Shown one piece after another: positions 8,001-12,922 of a DNA stretch of 13,232 nt. The stretch is taken from assembly GCA_018817365.1 (NCBI GenBank), contig JAHISY010000021.1, forward strand, positions 1 to 13,232. Direction: 5' to 3'. Source of the stretch: Patescibacteria group bacterium (GTDB lineage Bacteria > Patescibacteriota > Gracilibacteria > JAHISY01). Under the pieces are notes generated by a model. It had not been told where the DNA came from, ran no database searches, and saw nothing but the letters and a program-made list of their open reading frames with translations. The position numbers and the translations under genes are program-made. Every line of letters begins with the position of its first letter. Within the stretch, counting starts at the first letter, position 1.

Positions 8001-8793
8001 AAGTTATTTTTTCAGGATTTTCCTCATCGTCTAGCAAACCTCCCAATAGACCATCTTTCATCGCATTTTTCGATTGCCGATTTTCAATCGAGAGCTTTTT
8101 ATCCGTCTCCGGATTGACCGAATTCGCGGAAAAAACATCACCAAGAACAATCGTGTCTCCCTCACCAATCCAGAAATGCTCCTTTTCGCCCCCCACAATG
8201 TAAAAATCTTCTATTCCTCCTTTCTTCTCATTTTTAAATCTTTTTAGTTTCACCGTTTTTCCGGCTTTCTTTGTAACGATTACTTCATCCACATTTTCCT
8301 TAAAAAGCTGCGCCACCCTCGGTTCGGGGTCTTTCACAATCACCGCATTCTCAGAAATCTCAATCCATCCTTTTTTAATATTCGGACTCAAAGATGCTTT
8401 TAGTTTTTTGTTTCCTTTCTCCATGCCTTCAATATTTGTTTTGAGCTTTTTAGTTTCTTGTTTTGTTGCCTCGACAATAACACTCTCTTTTTGAATCAGC
8501 TCTGCTTTCTTGAAAGCAACTTCATCTCCAACCTGCAATTTTGTAGGATTGTTTTTGAGAGTATTGGTTTTATCTTTTTCGTTGCGAATGATTGAGGCAA
8601 TATCACCCACTTTTTTCCCTCGTCTTTTCAACTCACGATAAAATTGCGAAAGCGTCTCAACGCGGAAAGAGTCATCTGAAAGAGCTTCTTCGCTTTTCGC
8701 CGGACTCTCAGCTCCTCCATTTTTACTAAGCAACCTCTCCGGCTTCCCCGAGAGCTCAAATCGCGAATGCGTTTTGTGGTTTTTGTTTTGCAT
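5011..8793 (-). CDS. 1260-residue orphan protein with coiled coils and Gly/Pro-rich tail
   Basis: I do not recognise this protein. It has no signal peptide. Residues 45-95 (LSQFYRELKRRG...LQVGDEVAF) vaguely recall a LysM-type module because of the 'L-x-V-G-D-x-V' end. Residues 140-222 look beta-rich and hydrophobic/basic. Residues 362-398 are hydrophobic (GGEVAAFVIAPTVLNCIIAL, then AIVGYFPVVWF) and could be one or two membrane helices or a buried core. Residues 430-560 and 780-935 are rich in Lys/Glu/Leu and likely form coiled coils. Residues 1100-1195 look like a compact beta domain containing SPGFGGAYKLEF. Residues 1210-1229 are Gly/Asp/Ser and 1230-1260 are mostly Pro and Gly, with TPGPIP repeated. 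ATG 8793 is the first in-frame start and lies about 43 bases past a good -10 box, without a Shine-Dalgarno. It sits between the pilin-like and Ig-like genes, so an envelope or assembly role is possible but unproven. Confidence 0.8.
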   Translation of the reverse strand: MQNKNHKTHSRFELSGKPERLLSKNGGAESPAKSEEALSDDSFRVETLSQFYRELKRRGKKVGDIASIIRNEKDKTNTLKNNPTKLQVGDEVAFKKAELIQKESVIVEATKQETKKLKTNIEGMEKGNKKLKASLSPNIKKGWIEISENAVIVKDPEPRVAQLFKENVDEVIVTKKAGKTVKLKRFKNEKKGGIEDFYIVGGEKEHFWIGEGDTIVLGDVFSANSVNPETDKKLSIENRQSKNAMKDGLLGGLLDDEENPEKITLGGMRSSETNLVKETTEIGIREACQNIFIGEHGALAGVLLEESKKHPDLFDAKSGKLKKTTLDDITKIITAAAGRVGENIDNGSIWKREIVQDAKTFGGEVAAFVIAPTVLNCIIALARGSQMAIVGYFPVVWFDIGRGIRGGQLEKFDRGSIKLLEEISILGAEIAVNEGSLKDVNNEKEKAVLEGMKDLTGFEAEIKRLEAEIKGLDTPKRKLERIAITRKMNLIEEALLGGNLDEKTMKGLENDLAALRKKAKEYSGITVSAADLKEYSSEAVFAEQNKEYQRLQRLAKRLRATGVYGNLDTKAMMKNVGEESEATKSSLDKRYNMTKQLQVWYERWLGGDIENPEEAIQEFDEMIEDELFGLNEMEGRLEYGGWGVGLGKKGASFVLKDMLGIKKGDTLTRKTPEKAGKNELSFLGILALAQDPAGKTPAGKTFPLDLEERLAKINPESSQVQNALQKFKEYFTTDFSIEGLVTKRPDKNLVKLAESILQNNSFTDVEKVCRLAVIVSRENIANIDKQLTLKTNIENDKKARDVLEDVKGALETKAFLAEFKESNPEFAGDLNKIFADAAWIEHKIDLKNLDQNASLHAEINDTLQEPLEKIAQFSSVLAEYAKGGLEKTEKTKIKEAIDGLAKELAAARKEVGKLLTASAEEVRASHHAETLEGIQNSELKELNEKFIKFAPITDDALPNGEVEAFTKFAENLLGASNILRDKGIFMAKMKVGFEFAGKHVNLKNYDFYKGSEKGTSHLPMVSPENIEGLSSDDATKLQLARFLNLLILNVDQENKNIAETFYENTGERTGMHIRDSETAEAIGNAEWLSEKELKEFENGYVANTGQGNVESGEHFISPGFGGAYKLEFKRMVTLTDGSEFEVTYNMLARQKCFNAVFISESDIKSVGLDSLIHADLAGVVRQLILLGIPIYKEFGGEEKKVKTVEQEETAGDGGGSGDGGGSGGGGGTPGHEPTPGPIPQPDPIPPTPGPGPTPGPIPPS
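5027..5058 (-). repeat. 18-bp-period duplication in the Pro/Gly tail
   Basis: The 14-mer GGTCCAGGAGTGGG occurs at 5027-5040 and again at 5045-5058, a period of 18 bases (six codons). It encodes repeated PTPGP units at the C-terminus of the 1260-residue protein. Confidence 0.85.
5126..5168 (-). repeat. 18-bp-period duplication in the Gly/Asp tail
   Basis: The stretch around CCCGATCCCCCGCCGTC is repeated with an 18-base period, followed by a partial third copy (CCCCGCCGTC). It encodes GDGGGSGDGGGSG-type residues just before the proline-rich end of the 1260-residue protein. Confidence 0.8.
6693..6722 (-). repeat. 15-bp tandem duplication (PAGKT PAGKT)
   Basis: TTTTTCCTGCAGGAG at 6693-6707 is followed directly by TTTTTCCTGCAGGAT, one mismatch in 15. 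It encodes PAGKTPAGKT (residues 692-701) of the 1260-residue protein. Each unit holds the 8-base palindrome CCTGCAGG. Confidence 0.9.
7384..7419 (-). repeat. 21-bp tandem duplication equal to one coiled-coil heptad
   Basis: TTTTATTTCAGCCTC occurs at 7384-7398 and 7405-7419, exactly 21 bases apart. It encodes AEIKRLEAEIKGLD (residues 460-473), that is, two successive heptads of a predicted coiled coil in the 1260-residue protein. Confidence 0.85.
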
Positions 8794-8803
8794 TTTTGTG
8801 AGA

Positions 8804-8822
8804 ATTAAAATTAAATTTTAAT
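8804..8822. promoter_or_regulatory. AT-only dyad in the leader of the 1260-residue gene
   Basis: ATTAAAATT (8804-8812), one base, then AATTTTAAT (8814-8822) form a perfect 9-bp inverted repeat made only of A and T. It lies between the predicted -10 box (8837-8842) and ATG 8793, inside the 5' leader. It could be an operator or simply AT-rich sequence; the composition makes chance symmetry more likely than usual. Confidence 0.3.
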
Positions 8823-8836
8823 TTTGAAATCTTCTC

Positions 8837-8865
8837 ATTTTAGCAAATCTTTGGCGAAAAATCAA
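8837..8865 (-). promoter_or_regulatory. Sigma70-like promoter for the 1260-residue gene
   Basis: Minus strand: TTGATT (8865-8860), a 17-base spacer, then TAAAAT (8842-8837). It sits in the 76-base gap between the stop of the pilin-like gene and ATG 8793. It would give a leader of roughly 35-40 bases that lacks a Shine-Dalgarno. Confidence 0.6.
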
Positions 8866-8869
8866 GATT

Positions 8870-9625
8870 TCAGCGATAAAGAATTCCCTGCGCTGCCGCC
8901 ACGATGATGTACGCGAGCAGCGCAGCCACCAAACCGACTACCGCGTACTGAATCATACTTTTTGCCTTTTGAATCTCATTGTCATTCCCCGCGGCCACCA
9001 CGAGCCGGAAACCTCCGATCACGAGAAAAACAATTGCCGCCACTCCCACCATTTTGATGAGCAGGTCGATCACTCCGCCAAGAAAACTTTTCGCATCGGA
9101 AAAAACAGCTTGCTCTTGTGTTATGTTGCCCGCGCTATCTTTATTGCTGATTTTGAGATTATTTTTTACATCCACCTCTTTGAAGCTGTGAAAGTATATT
9201 TTTAGCGCGGTGATTTCGCTTCCCAGTTCTTTTCGTTCTTTTGCTAATTCTTCTTCGATATCATCTAAAGCGGTGAAATTCAGCGTATCTACCAGTACAC
9301 TATTTTCTTCAGCATAATACTTCTCAGCTAGATATTTTGCCGTTGTGTAAATATCTTCACATTCTTCTTCCGTTCCTTGTTTGTCGGTCGTGTACCCCCA
9401 CCAATCACCTGGATAATCATCGCAATATGCATTTCCCCGACAATCGAGAAATGCCTCGTAGAGAAGGGCAAGTGTATCATAATCTGACTGCACCTCTGCA
9501 AGATTGCTTTCACAATTCTCCTTTGTGTCGCAATCGTCCGCTGCAGCTGCCTCTACCGCCCCGCAAAACAGCCCCGCTAGAATCGGCAAGATAATCAGAA
9601 CCCCGAGAAATCTTTTTATTTTCAC
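8870..9625 (-). CDS. VirB2/TrbC-like pilin with large N-terminal exported domain
   Basis: The end of the protein is typical of VirB2/TrbC-type pilins. A hydrophobic helix (LLIKMVGVAAIVFLVIGGFRL, about residues 188-208 counted from GTG 9625) leads to a short loop VAAGNDNEIQKAKS, then a second helix (MIQYAVVGLVAALLAYIIVA). Such proteins polymerise into conjugative or related pili, or sit in the inner membrane. The start is GTG 9625 (251 residues): it gives a clean signal peptide, KIKRFLGVLIILPILAGLFCG with AxA-type cleavage near EAAAA. The open frame extends upstream to ATG 9712, but a strong promoter (9652-9680) lies inside that extension, so those codons are probably not translated; TTG 9631 is an alternative. 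Between signal and helices lie ~150 extra residues with five Cys (near 32, 38, 62, 68, 89) and a helical, acidic stretch. Ordinary family members are only ~100-120 residues. Confidence is high for pilin-like topology, moderate for family. Confidence 0.75.
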   Translation of the reverse strand: MKIKRFLGVLIILPILAGLFCGAVEAAAADDCDTKENCESNLAEVQSDYDTLALLYEAFLDCRGNAYCDDYPGDWWGYTTDKQGTEEECEDIYTTAKYLAEKYYAEENSVLVDTLNFTALDDIEEELAKERKELGSEITALKIYFHSFKEVDVKNNLKISNKDSAGNITQEQAVFSDAKSFLGGVIDLLIKMVGVAAIVFLVIGGFRLVVAAGNDNEIQKAKSMIQYAVVGLVAALLAYIIVAAAQGILYR

Positions 9626-9651
9626 GCGCAAATTTGTTTTTAATTCGAGTA

Positions 9652-9680
9652 ATTTTACCAAAAAATAGCGTAAAATGCAA
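9652..9680 (-). promoter_or_regulatory. Sigma70-like promoter for the pilin-like gene
   Basis: Minus strand: TTGCAT (9680-9675), 17 bases, TAAAAT (9657-9652). The expected start point near 9645 lies downstream of ATG 9712, so it decides in favour of the GTG 9625 start. No Shine-Dalgarno precedes GTG. The 14-mer inverted-repeat arm at 9693-9706 ends 13 bases upstream of the -35 box. Confidence 0.65.
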
Positions 9681-9692
9681 CCTCTTTGGATT

Positions 9693-9706
9693 GTAACTTT
9701 ACACAC
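9693..9706 (+). repeat. Inverted-repeat pair A, left arm (14 bp)
   Basis: GTAACTTTACACAC is an exact reverse complement of 10113-10126. The two arms bracket 434 bases containing several REP-like motifs. They may be the ends of a small non-autonomous element or a pair of regulator sites. No convincing target-site duplication flanks them. Confidence 0.7.
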
Positions 9707-9855
9707 CTTCATCTAATCCTATCCGACTGACAAAAACAAAATTTAAAAGAAATTGCTTTCAAACCGACTGGGGTGTGGAAAATGGAGGCTCGCTAACTAC
9801 CCACCTGCTGAAATTCAAGCCTCGCTTGCTAACCACCTTTGCAAATCTCCCCAAA

Positions 9856-9877
9856 CCCCTCTTTTCCGAAAGAGGGG
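9856..9877 (+). repeat. Hairpin CCCCTCTTT / AAAGAGGGG
   Basis: A perfect 9-bp stem with a four-base loop (TCCG) is followed by CTTTCTTTT. It looks like the front part of the REP-like unit seen again at 9948-9985. The T-rich follow-up also allows a weak terminator reading, but no + strand gene ends here. Confidence 0.6.
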
Positions 9878-9947
9878 CTTTCTTTTCGGCTCGCTCCGCT
9901 CGCTCGAAAAGGAGAATTTATTTTTTACAAAAAAAGACAACTATCTT

Positions 9948-9985
9948 TTCCCTCTTTAAAAAGAGGGAAGGCGAAGCAGGGATTT
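9948..9985 (+). repeat. REP-like palindromic element
   Basis: A perfect 10-bp stem TTCCCTCTTT / AAAGAGGGAA (9948-9957 and 9960-9969, two-base loop) is followed by GGCGAAGCAGGGATTTT. The layout of a pyrimidine-rich stem, then a short 'GCGAAGC' turn, then GGG and T-rich sequence, matches a common type of bacterial intergenic REP element. Partial copies of the tail (GCGAAGCAGGG or TGAAGCAGGG) recur at about 10026-10038 and 10087-10096. Confidence 0.65.
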
Positions 9986-10112
9986 TAAAAATTGCAGAAA
10001 GAAAGTAGAGCCGGAGATTTGAAAAGGCGAAGCAGGGGTTTGTTAATTTGAAGGAGGGTATGGTCATTTTTAAGCAGTATCATGAGTGAAGCAGGGACTT
10101 GGGAAATTGGAA

Positions 10113-10126
10113 GTGTGTAAAGTTAC
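10113..10126 (-). repeat. Inverted-repeat pair A, right arm (14 bp)
   Basis: GTGTGTAAAGTTAC is the exact reverse complement of the arm at 9693-9706. An exact 14-mer in inverted order within under 1 kb is unlikely by chance (roughly one in a thousand for unbiased sequence of this size). Confidence 0.7.
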
Positions 10127-10155
10127 CTTGAATTTACTGAAAACTGAAATTCTTA

Positions 10156-10200
10156 TTGTCTGAATCATGATTCACTTGATTACCGGATTTTCATGATTCG
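10156..10200 (+). repeat. Inverted-repeat pair B, left arm
   Basis: It begins TTGTCTGAATCATGATT and ends CATGATTCG. It matches the reverse complement of 10439-10484 at 35 of 43 aligned positions without gaps (hand alignment). Internally it repeats GATT with a spacing near nine bases. Confidence 0.75.
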
Positions 10201-10212
10201 TTTCTACTTGCT

Positions 10213-10233
10213 CGTATCGAATTTTTCGGTACG
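10213..10233. repeat. Small hairpin between the pair-B arms
   Basis: CGTATCGAA (10213-10221) and TTCGGTACG (10225-10233) form a 9-bp stem with one G.U pair and a TTT loop. It lies just inside the left arm of inverted-repeat pair B. Confidence 0.5.
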
Positions 10234-10239
10234 CGGTTC

Positions 10240-10309
10240 CTATAAAAACCCCCTGCTCTGCATCTTCTTCCGTTAAAAAAACTAGTGCTTCACTGCCCCC
10301 TTAACAAGG
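10240..10309 (-). repeat. REP-like palindromic element, minus orientation
   Basis: Read on the minus strand: CCCCTTGTTAAGGGG (stem CCCCTT / AAGGGG), then AGTGAAGCACT (4-bp stem, AAG loop), then after a spacer GCAGAGCAGGGGGTTTTTAT. This is the same architecture as the + strand element at 10350-10395, about 40 bases away, so the two form an inverted BIME-like pair. Confidence 0.55.
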
Positions 10310-10349
10310 GGCTTTGATACCGTGAACACGGAGAGTCTTAATTTCAAGT

Positions 10350-10395
10350 ACTCCCCTGTCAAGGGGAGATGCCCGAAGGGCAGAGTGGTTAGTCT
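10350..10395 (+). repeat. REP-like palindromic element, plus orientation
   Basis: CTCCCCT-GTCA-AGGGGAG is a 7-bp stem, followed by GATGCCCGAAGGGCAG (4-bp GCCC/GGGC stem with GAA loop) and AGTGGTT. Just upstream, CCGTG-AA-CACGG at about 10320-10331 is a further short hairpin. Confidence 0.6.
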
Positions 10396-10438
10396 CCAGC
10401 AGCACAATTATGAATTTTTCAGCCCATCCTTTCTGCCC

Positions 10439-10484
10439 CGTAATCATGTTAATCCGTTAATCTTGAAAATCATGGTTCAGACAA
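10439..10484 (-). repeat. Inverted-repeat pair B, right arm
   Basis: Its reverse complement starts TTGTCTGAACCATGATT and contains CAAGATTAACGGATTAAC, matching the left arm (10156-10200) at 35 of 43 positions. The pair encloses about 240 bases holding the two opposed REP-like elements. I recall this type of ATGATT/GATTAAC repeat as widespread between genes of unrelated bacteria, but could not check. Confidence 0.75.
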
Positions 10485-10520
10485 GTGAAGAATCGGGAGT
10501 CGAGGGCAAATGTTAGAATC

Positions 10521-10549
10521 TTGCTAATAGCAATCCCCAACTTTATTCT
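10521..10549 (+). promoter_or_regulatory. Candidate promoter for cca with a dyad on the -35 box
   Basis: TTGCTA (10521-10526), 17 bases, TATTCT (10544-10549), each matching 4 of 6 consensus bases; ATG 10559 follows 9 bases later, so the leader would be only a few bases. TTGCT-AAT-AGCAA (10521-10533) is a perfect 5-bp dyad overlapping the -35 box and might be an operator. TAGAAT at 10514-10519 is a rival -10 box without a good -35. Confidence 0.35.
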
Positions 10550-10558
10550 CCTTCCAAA

Positions 10559-11872
10559 ATGCTGAAATCCGCCGAGAAAATCGTGGACATTCTCGCGCAG
10601 AATGGCTTCACCGCCTACTTCGCCGGAGGGGCAGTGCGCGATCGGCTTTTGAATCGGAAAGTGAGCGACATCGACATCGCCACGAATGCGAAGCCGGACG
10701 ATGTTGAAAAACTTTTTGAAAAAACGCATCCGATCGGGCGGGAGTTCGGGGTGACACTCGTGATTTTCGGGAAACACGCGTTCGAGGTGGCGACCTTTCG
10801 CGGAGAGAAAAATTATGACGGGCGAAGACCGCGGGAAGTTTTTTTCACGAATGCGGAGGAAGACGCGCGGCGGCGGGATTTCACAGTGAACGGAATGTTT
10901 TTTGATCCGCGTAAAAAGCGGGTGCTCGATTTCGTCGGCGGTGAGAAAGATTTGAAAAAGCGGCTGATTCGTTTTATTGGGAATGCGGAGGAACGAGTGC
11001 GGGAGGATTTTCTGCGAATTTTGCGGGGCGTACGGTTTCGGAATTTGCTGAATTTCGAGTACGAGGAAACGACGAAAAAAGCGATTCGCGAAAACGGACT
11101 GCTGCTGCTGCAAATTTCGGGAGAGCGGATCCGCGACGAGCTGGGCAAAATTTTTGAAAATGAAAACCGCGGGAAAGCGGTGCGCGATTTGGAAGAATTT
11201 GGAATTTTGGAAGTTCTGATTCCTGAGCTCACGAAGTTGCGGAAGCTGCCGCAGCCGCAGAAATACCACCTTGAGGGCGATTGTTTCACGCATTCGCTCG
11301 CGGCTTTTTCGAGTTTGCCGAAATCGGCGAATCTCGCGCTCGCGTGGGCGACTCTCCTCCACGACATTGGAAAAGCGGAGACGATCCGCGAGACTGCAGG
11401 CGAAATTTCGTACCCCTCACACGCGGAAAGAGGCGTGCTGCTCGCGGAAAAAATTCTCCACCGTTTTCGTTTTGATAACGCGACGCGCGCGAAAATCGTG
11501 TGGCTGATCGGGCGCCACATGGACTTCTTTCAAATCCCGGAAATGCGCGGCGCTCGGCAGCATGAATTTTTCACACATCCGTGGTTCACCGATCTCGTGA
11601 AACTCACCGCCGCGGACATCCGCGGAACTTCGCCCGCAAATTTTTCGTTGCATCGAAAAATCGTCCGCGGATGGAAAACCCATGCAGAGGAAAAATTACT
11701 TCCGCCGCCACGCGAACTCTTGAACGGCGAGGAAATTATCCGCGAGCTACACATCGCGAAAGGTCCGGCAGTGGGAAGGTTGAAACGAATCCTAAAAGAC
11801 GCGCAAATCGAAGAACTCGTGGGCTCGCGAAAGGAAGCGGTTAAGTTTCTCGAAAGCTGTTTGAAGCGGTAA
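10559..11872 (+). CDS. cca: CCA tRNA nucleotidyltransferase (class II, with HD domain)
   Basis: This enzyme adds or repairs the 3' CCA end of tRNA from CTP and ATP. The 437-residue protein has the full family order. The nucleotidyltransferase head has GGAVRD (23-28), the metal-binding D-x-D in DIDIA (37-41) and RRDFTVN (105-111). The RNA-binding neck has EDFLRILRGVRF (149-160) and ERIRDE (189-194). The HD domain has H245, HD at 268-269, H288 and H320. A C-terminal LLNGEEIIRELHIAKGPAVGRLK segment (387-409) is typical of bacterial CCA/polyA polymerases with an HD domain. Head residues alone do not separate a full CCA-adding enzyme from an A-adding one; a CCA-adding role is assumed because no partner gene is seen. 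ATG 10559 is the only sensible start and lacks a Shine-Dalgarno. trpS follows 58 bases after the stop in the same direction, with a large palindrome between. The gene is GC-richer than the surface cluster. Confidence 0.95.
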   Translation: MLKSAEKIVDILAQNGFTAYFAGGAVRDRLLNRKVSDIDIATNAKPDDVEKLFEKTHPIGREFGVTLVIFGKHAFEVATFRGEKNYDGRRPREVFFTNAEEDARRRDFTVNGMFFDPRKKRVLDFVGGEKDLKKRLIRFIGNAEERVREDFLRILRGVRFRNLLNFEYEETTKKAIRENGLLLLQISGERIRDELGKIFENENRGKAVRDLEEFGILEVLIPELTKLRKLPQPQKYHLEGDCFTHSLAAFSSLPKSANLALAWATLLHDIGKAETIRETAGEISYPSHAERGVLLAEKILHRFRFDNATRAKIVWLIGRHMDFFQIPEMRGARQHEFFTHPWFTDLVKLTAADIRGTSPANFSLHRKIVRGWKTHAEEKLLPPPRELLNGEEIIRELHIAKGPAVGRLKRILKDAQIEELVGSRKEAVKFLESCLKR

Positions 11873-11881
11873 ACTCTAAAA

Positions 11882-11917
11882 GTAGTTAACCCACCACTTA
11901 AGTGGTGGGTTAACTAC
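11882..11917. repeat. Perfect 36-bp palindrome between cca and trpS
   Basis: The arm GTAGTTAACCCACCAC (11882-11897) plus TTAA at the centre is followed by its exact complement, ending at 11917. As RNA it gives a 16-bp stem with a UUAA loop. It begins 9 bases after the cca stop and ends 13 bases before the trpS ATG. There is no T tract, so it is not a standard intrinsic terminator; it may act as an RNA-stability element, a translation block for trpS, or a mobile palindromic repeat. Confidence 0.9.
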
Positions 11918-11930
11918 CAACCTACCAACC

Positions 11931-12896
11931 ATGCGCATCCTCTCCGGAATCCAACCCTCCGGCAGCCTTCATCTCGGCAATTATTTCGGAGCAATCGAGC
12001 AATTTTTGAATTTTCAGGAAAAGGGCGCGGAACTTTTTATTTTTGTCGCCGATCTCCACGCGCTCACGACGACGCGAAATGCGGAGGAACTGCGGAAAAA
12101 TTCTTTCGAAGTCGCGGCGGCATTCATCGCGCTCGGGTTGACAGGCGAACAAACGATTCTTTACCGACAGTCGGACGTGCCGGAAGTTTTGGAGCTGAAT
12201 TGGATCCTCGCTTGCCTCGCACCAATGGGATTACTCGAGCGAGCGGTCAGCTTCAAAGACAAAGTCGCGAAAGGAATCGAGGCGAATGTGGGGCTGTTTA
12301 ATTATCCGATTTTGCAAGCTGCCGATATTCTCGCGATGCAGCCAGACAAAATTCCAGTGGGAAAAGACCAGAAGCAGCATCTCGAAATCACGCGCGATTT
12401 GGCGGAAAAATTTAATTCAACTTTCAATGGAAATTTGAAATTGCCGGAGGCGGAGATTCCGAAAACGGCAGCTGTCGTGCCCGGAACTGATGGAGAAAAA
12501 ATGAGCAAAAGTTATGGCAACACGATCGAGATTTTTGCGGAGGAAAATGTTTTAAAAAAGCAGGTGATGGGCATCGTGACGGATTCGACACCGAAAGGCG
12601 AGCCGCTCGATTATTCAAAGTGCAATGTTTTTGCGCTTTTCAGGCTCCTCGCAAATGAGGATGAAGCTCACGATCTCGCGGAAAAATATCGAAATGGCGA
12701 GGTCGGCTACGGCGACGCGAAAAAAATGTTGTTGGAAAAGATTTTGGAAAAATTCGGCGCGGCGCGGAAAAGATTTGCGGAGCTTTTGAAAAATCCAGCG
12801 GCAGTGGAGAAAATTTTGGAGAATGGCGGTGAGAAAGCGCGGGCTGAGGCGCGAAAGAATTTGAGGGTGATTCGGGAGAAAATCGGGTTGAAATAA
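11931..12896 (+). CDS. trpS: Tryptophanyl-tRNA synthetase
   Basis: A class I aminoacyl-tRNA synthetase that charges tRNA-Trp. The 321-residue protein carries QPSGSLHLGNYFGA (8-21; the HIGH-type motif is HLGN at 14-17), LYRQSDVPE (77-85), a central NYPILQAADIL (124-134), VGKDQKQHLEITRDLA (143-158) and the KMSKS motif within GEKMSKSYGN (188-197). The length matches the compact bacterial form and no extra domain is visible. ATG 11931 fits the conserved N-terminus (MRILSGIQPSG). The 13 bases before it (CAACCTACCAACC) hold no Shine-Dalgarno and directly follow a 16-bp RNA stem. I found no separate promoter, so it is likely read through from cca. I see no T-box features upstream. Confidence 0.97.
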   Translation: MRILSGIQPSGSLHLGNYFGAIEQFLNFQEKGAELFIFVADLHALTTTRNAEELRKNSFEVAAAFIALGLTGEQTILYRQSDVPEVLELNWILACLAPMGLLERAVSFKDKVAKGIEANVGLFNYPILQAADILAMQPDKIPVGKDQKQHLEITRDLAEKFNSTFNGNLKLPEAEIPKTAAVVPGTDGEKMSKSYGNTIEIFAEENVLKKQVMGIVTDSTPKGEPLDYSKCNVFALFRLLANEDEAHDLAEKYRNGEVGYGDAKKMLLEKILEKFGAARKRFAELLKNPAAVEKILENGGEKARAEARKNLRVIREKIGLK

Positions 12897-12916
12897 ATTT
12901 ATTGACTTCAAATTAT
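12888..12916 (+). promoter_or_regulatory. Weak candidate promoter for the methyltransferase gene, leaderless spacing
   Basis: TTGAAA (12888-12893), overlapping the end of trpS, then 17 bases, then AATTAT (12911-12916; 4 of 6 consensus bases). ATG 12923 follows after 6 bases, the same spacing as at the Ig-like gene. The -10 match is modest and the region is AT-rich, so this is tentative. Confidence 0.3.
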
Positions 12917-12922
12917 CTAAAA

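Larger units (their letters stand above)
9681..10558. other. Gene-free divergent region rich in palindromic repeats
   Basis: This is about 880 bases between two divergent genes. Short open frames exist (for example 9753-9959 and 10322-10516), but their products are made of repeat sequence and lack start signals or protein-like composition, so I call none of them. What the region does hold is listed separately: two inverted-repeat pairs, REP-like hairpins in both orientations, and a promoter-like site before cca. I see no tRNA, rRNA or riboswitch fold. Confidence 0.7.

Noticed and set aside
8844..8872. Intrinsic terminator after the pilin-like gene (AAATCTT ... AAGATTT)
   Set aside because: The stem is short and AT-rich, has a 12-base loop and no T tract, and overlaps the better-supported promoter of the next gene.
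1078..9625. Possible UGA-to-glycine recoding as in Gracilibacteria/SR1
   Set aside because: Genes ending at 2072, 5011 and 8870 stop at TGA where the protein is naturally complete, and no in-frame TGA interrupts cca or trpS. Standard bacterial code fits.
9625..9712. Extended N-terminus of the pilin-like protein from ATG 9712
   Set aside because: The extra 29 residues would precede a normal signal peptide, and a TTGCAT-N17-TAAAAT promoter lies inside that stretch.
9753..10008. Two overlapping short plus-strand frames (68 and 77 residues)
   Set aside because: They are built from hairpin and REP-like sequence, lack promoter and ribosome-binding signals and resemble no protein.
10322..10516. 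64-residue plus-strand frame
   Set aside because: It runs through a REP-like element and the right arm of inverted-repeat pair B, so it is most likely repeat read-through.
10457..11362. Minus-strand 301-residue open frame antisense to cca
   Set aside because: The plus strand clearly encodes cca with all motifs. The antisense product is Arg/Phe/Pro-rich, and its end runs into the pair-B repeat.
11873..11930. T-box or Trp attenuator controlling trpS
   Set aside because: Only 58 bases are available and they consist of one perfect palindrome; there is no T-box sequence, no Trp-codon leader peptide and no T-tract terminator.
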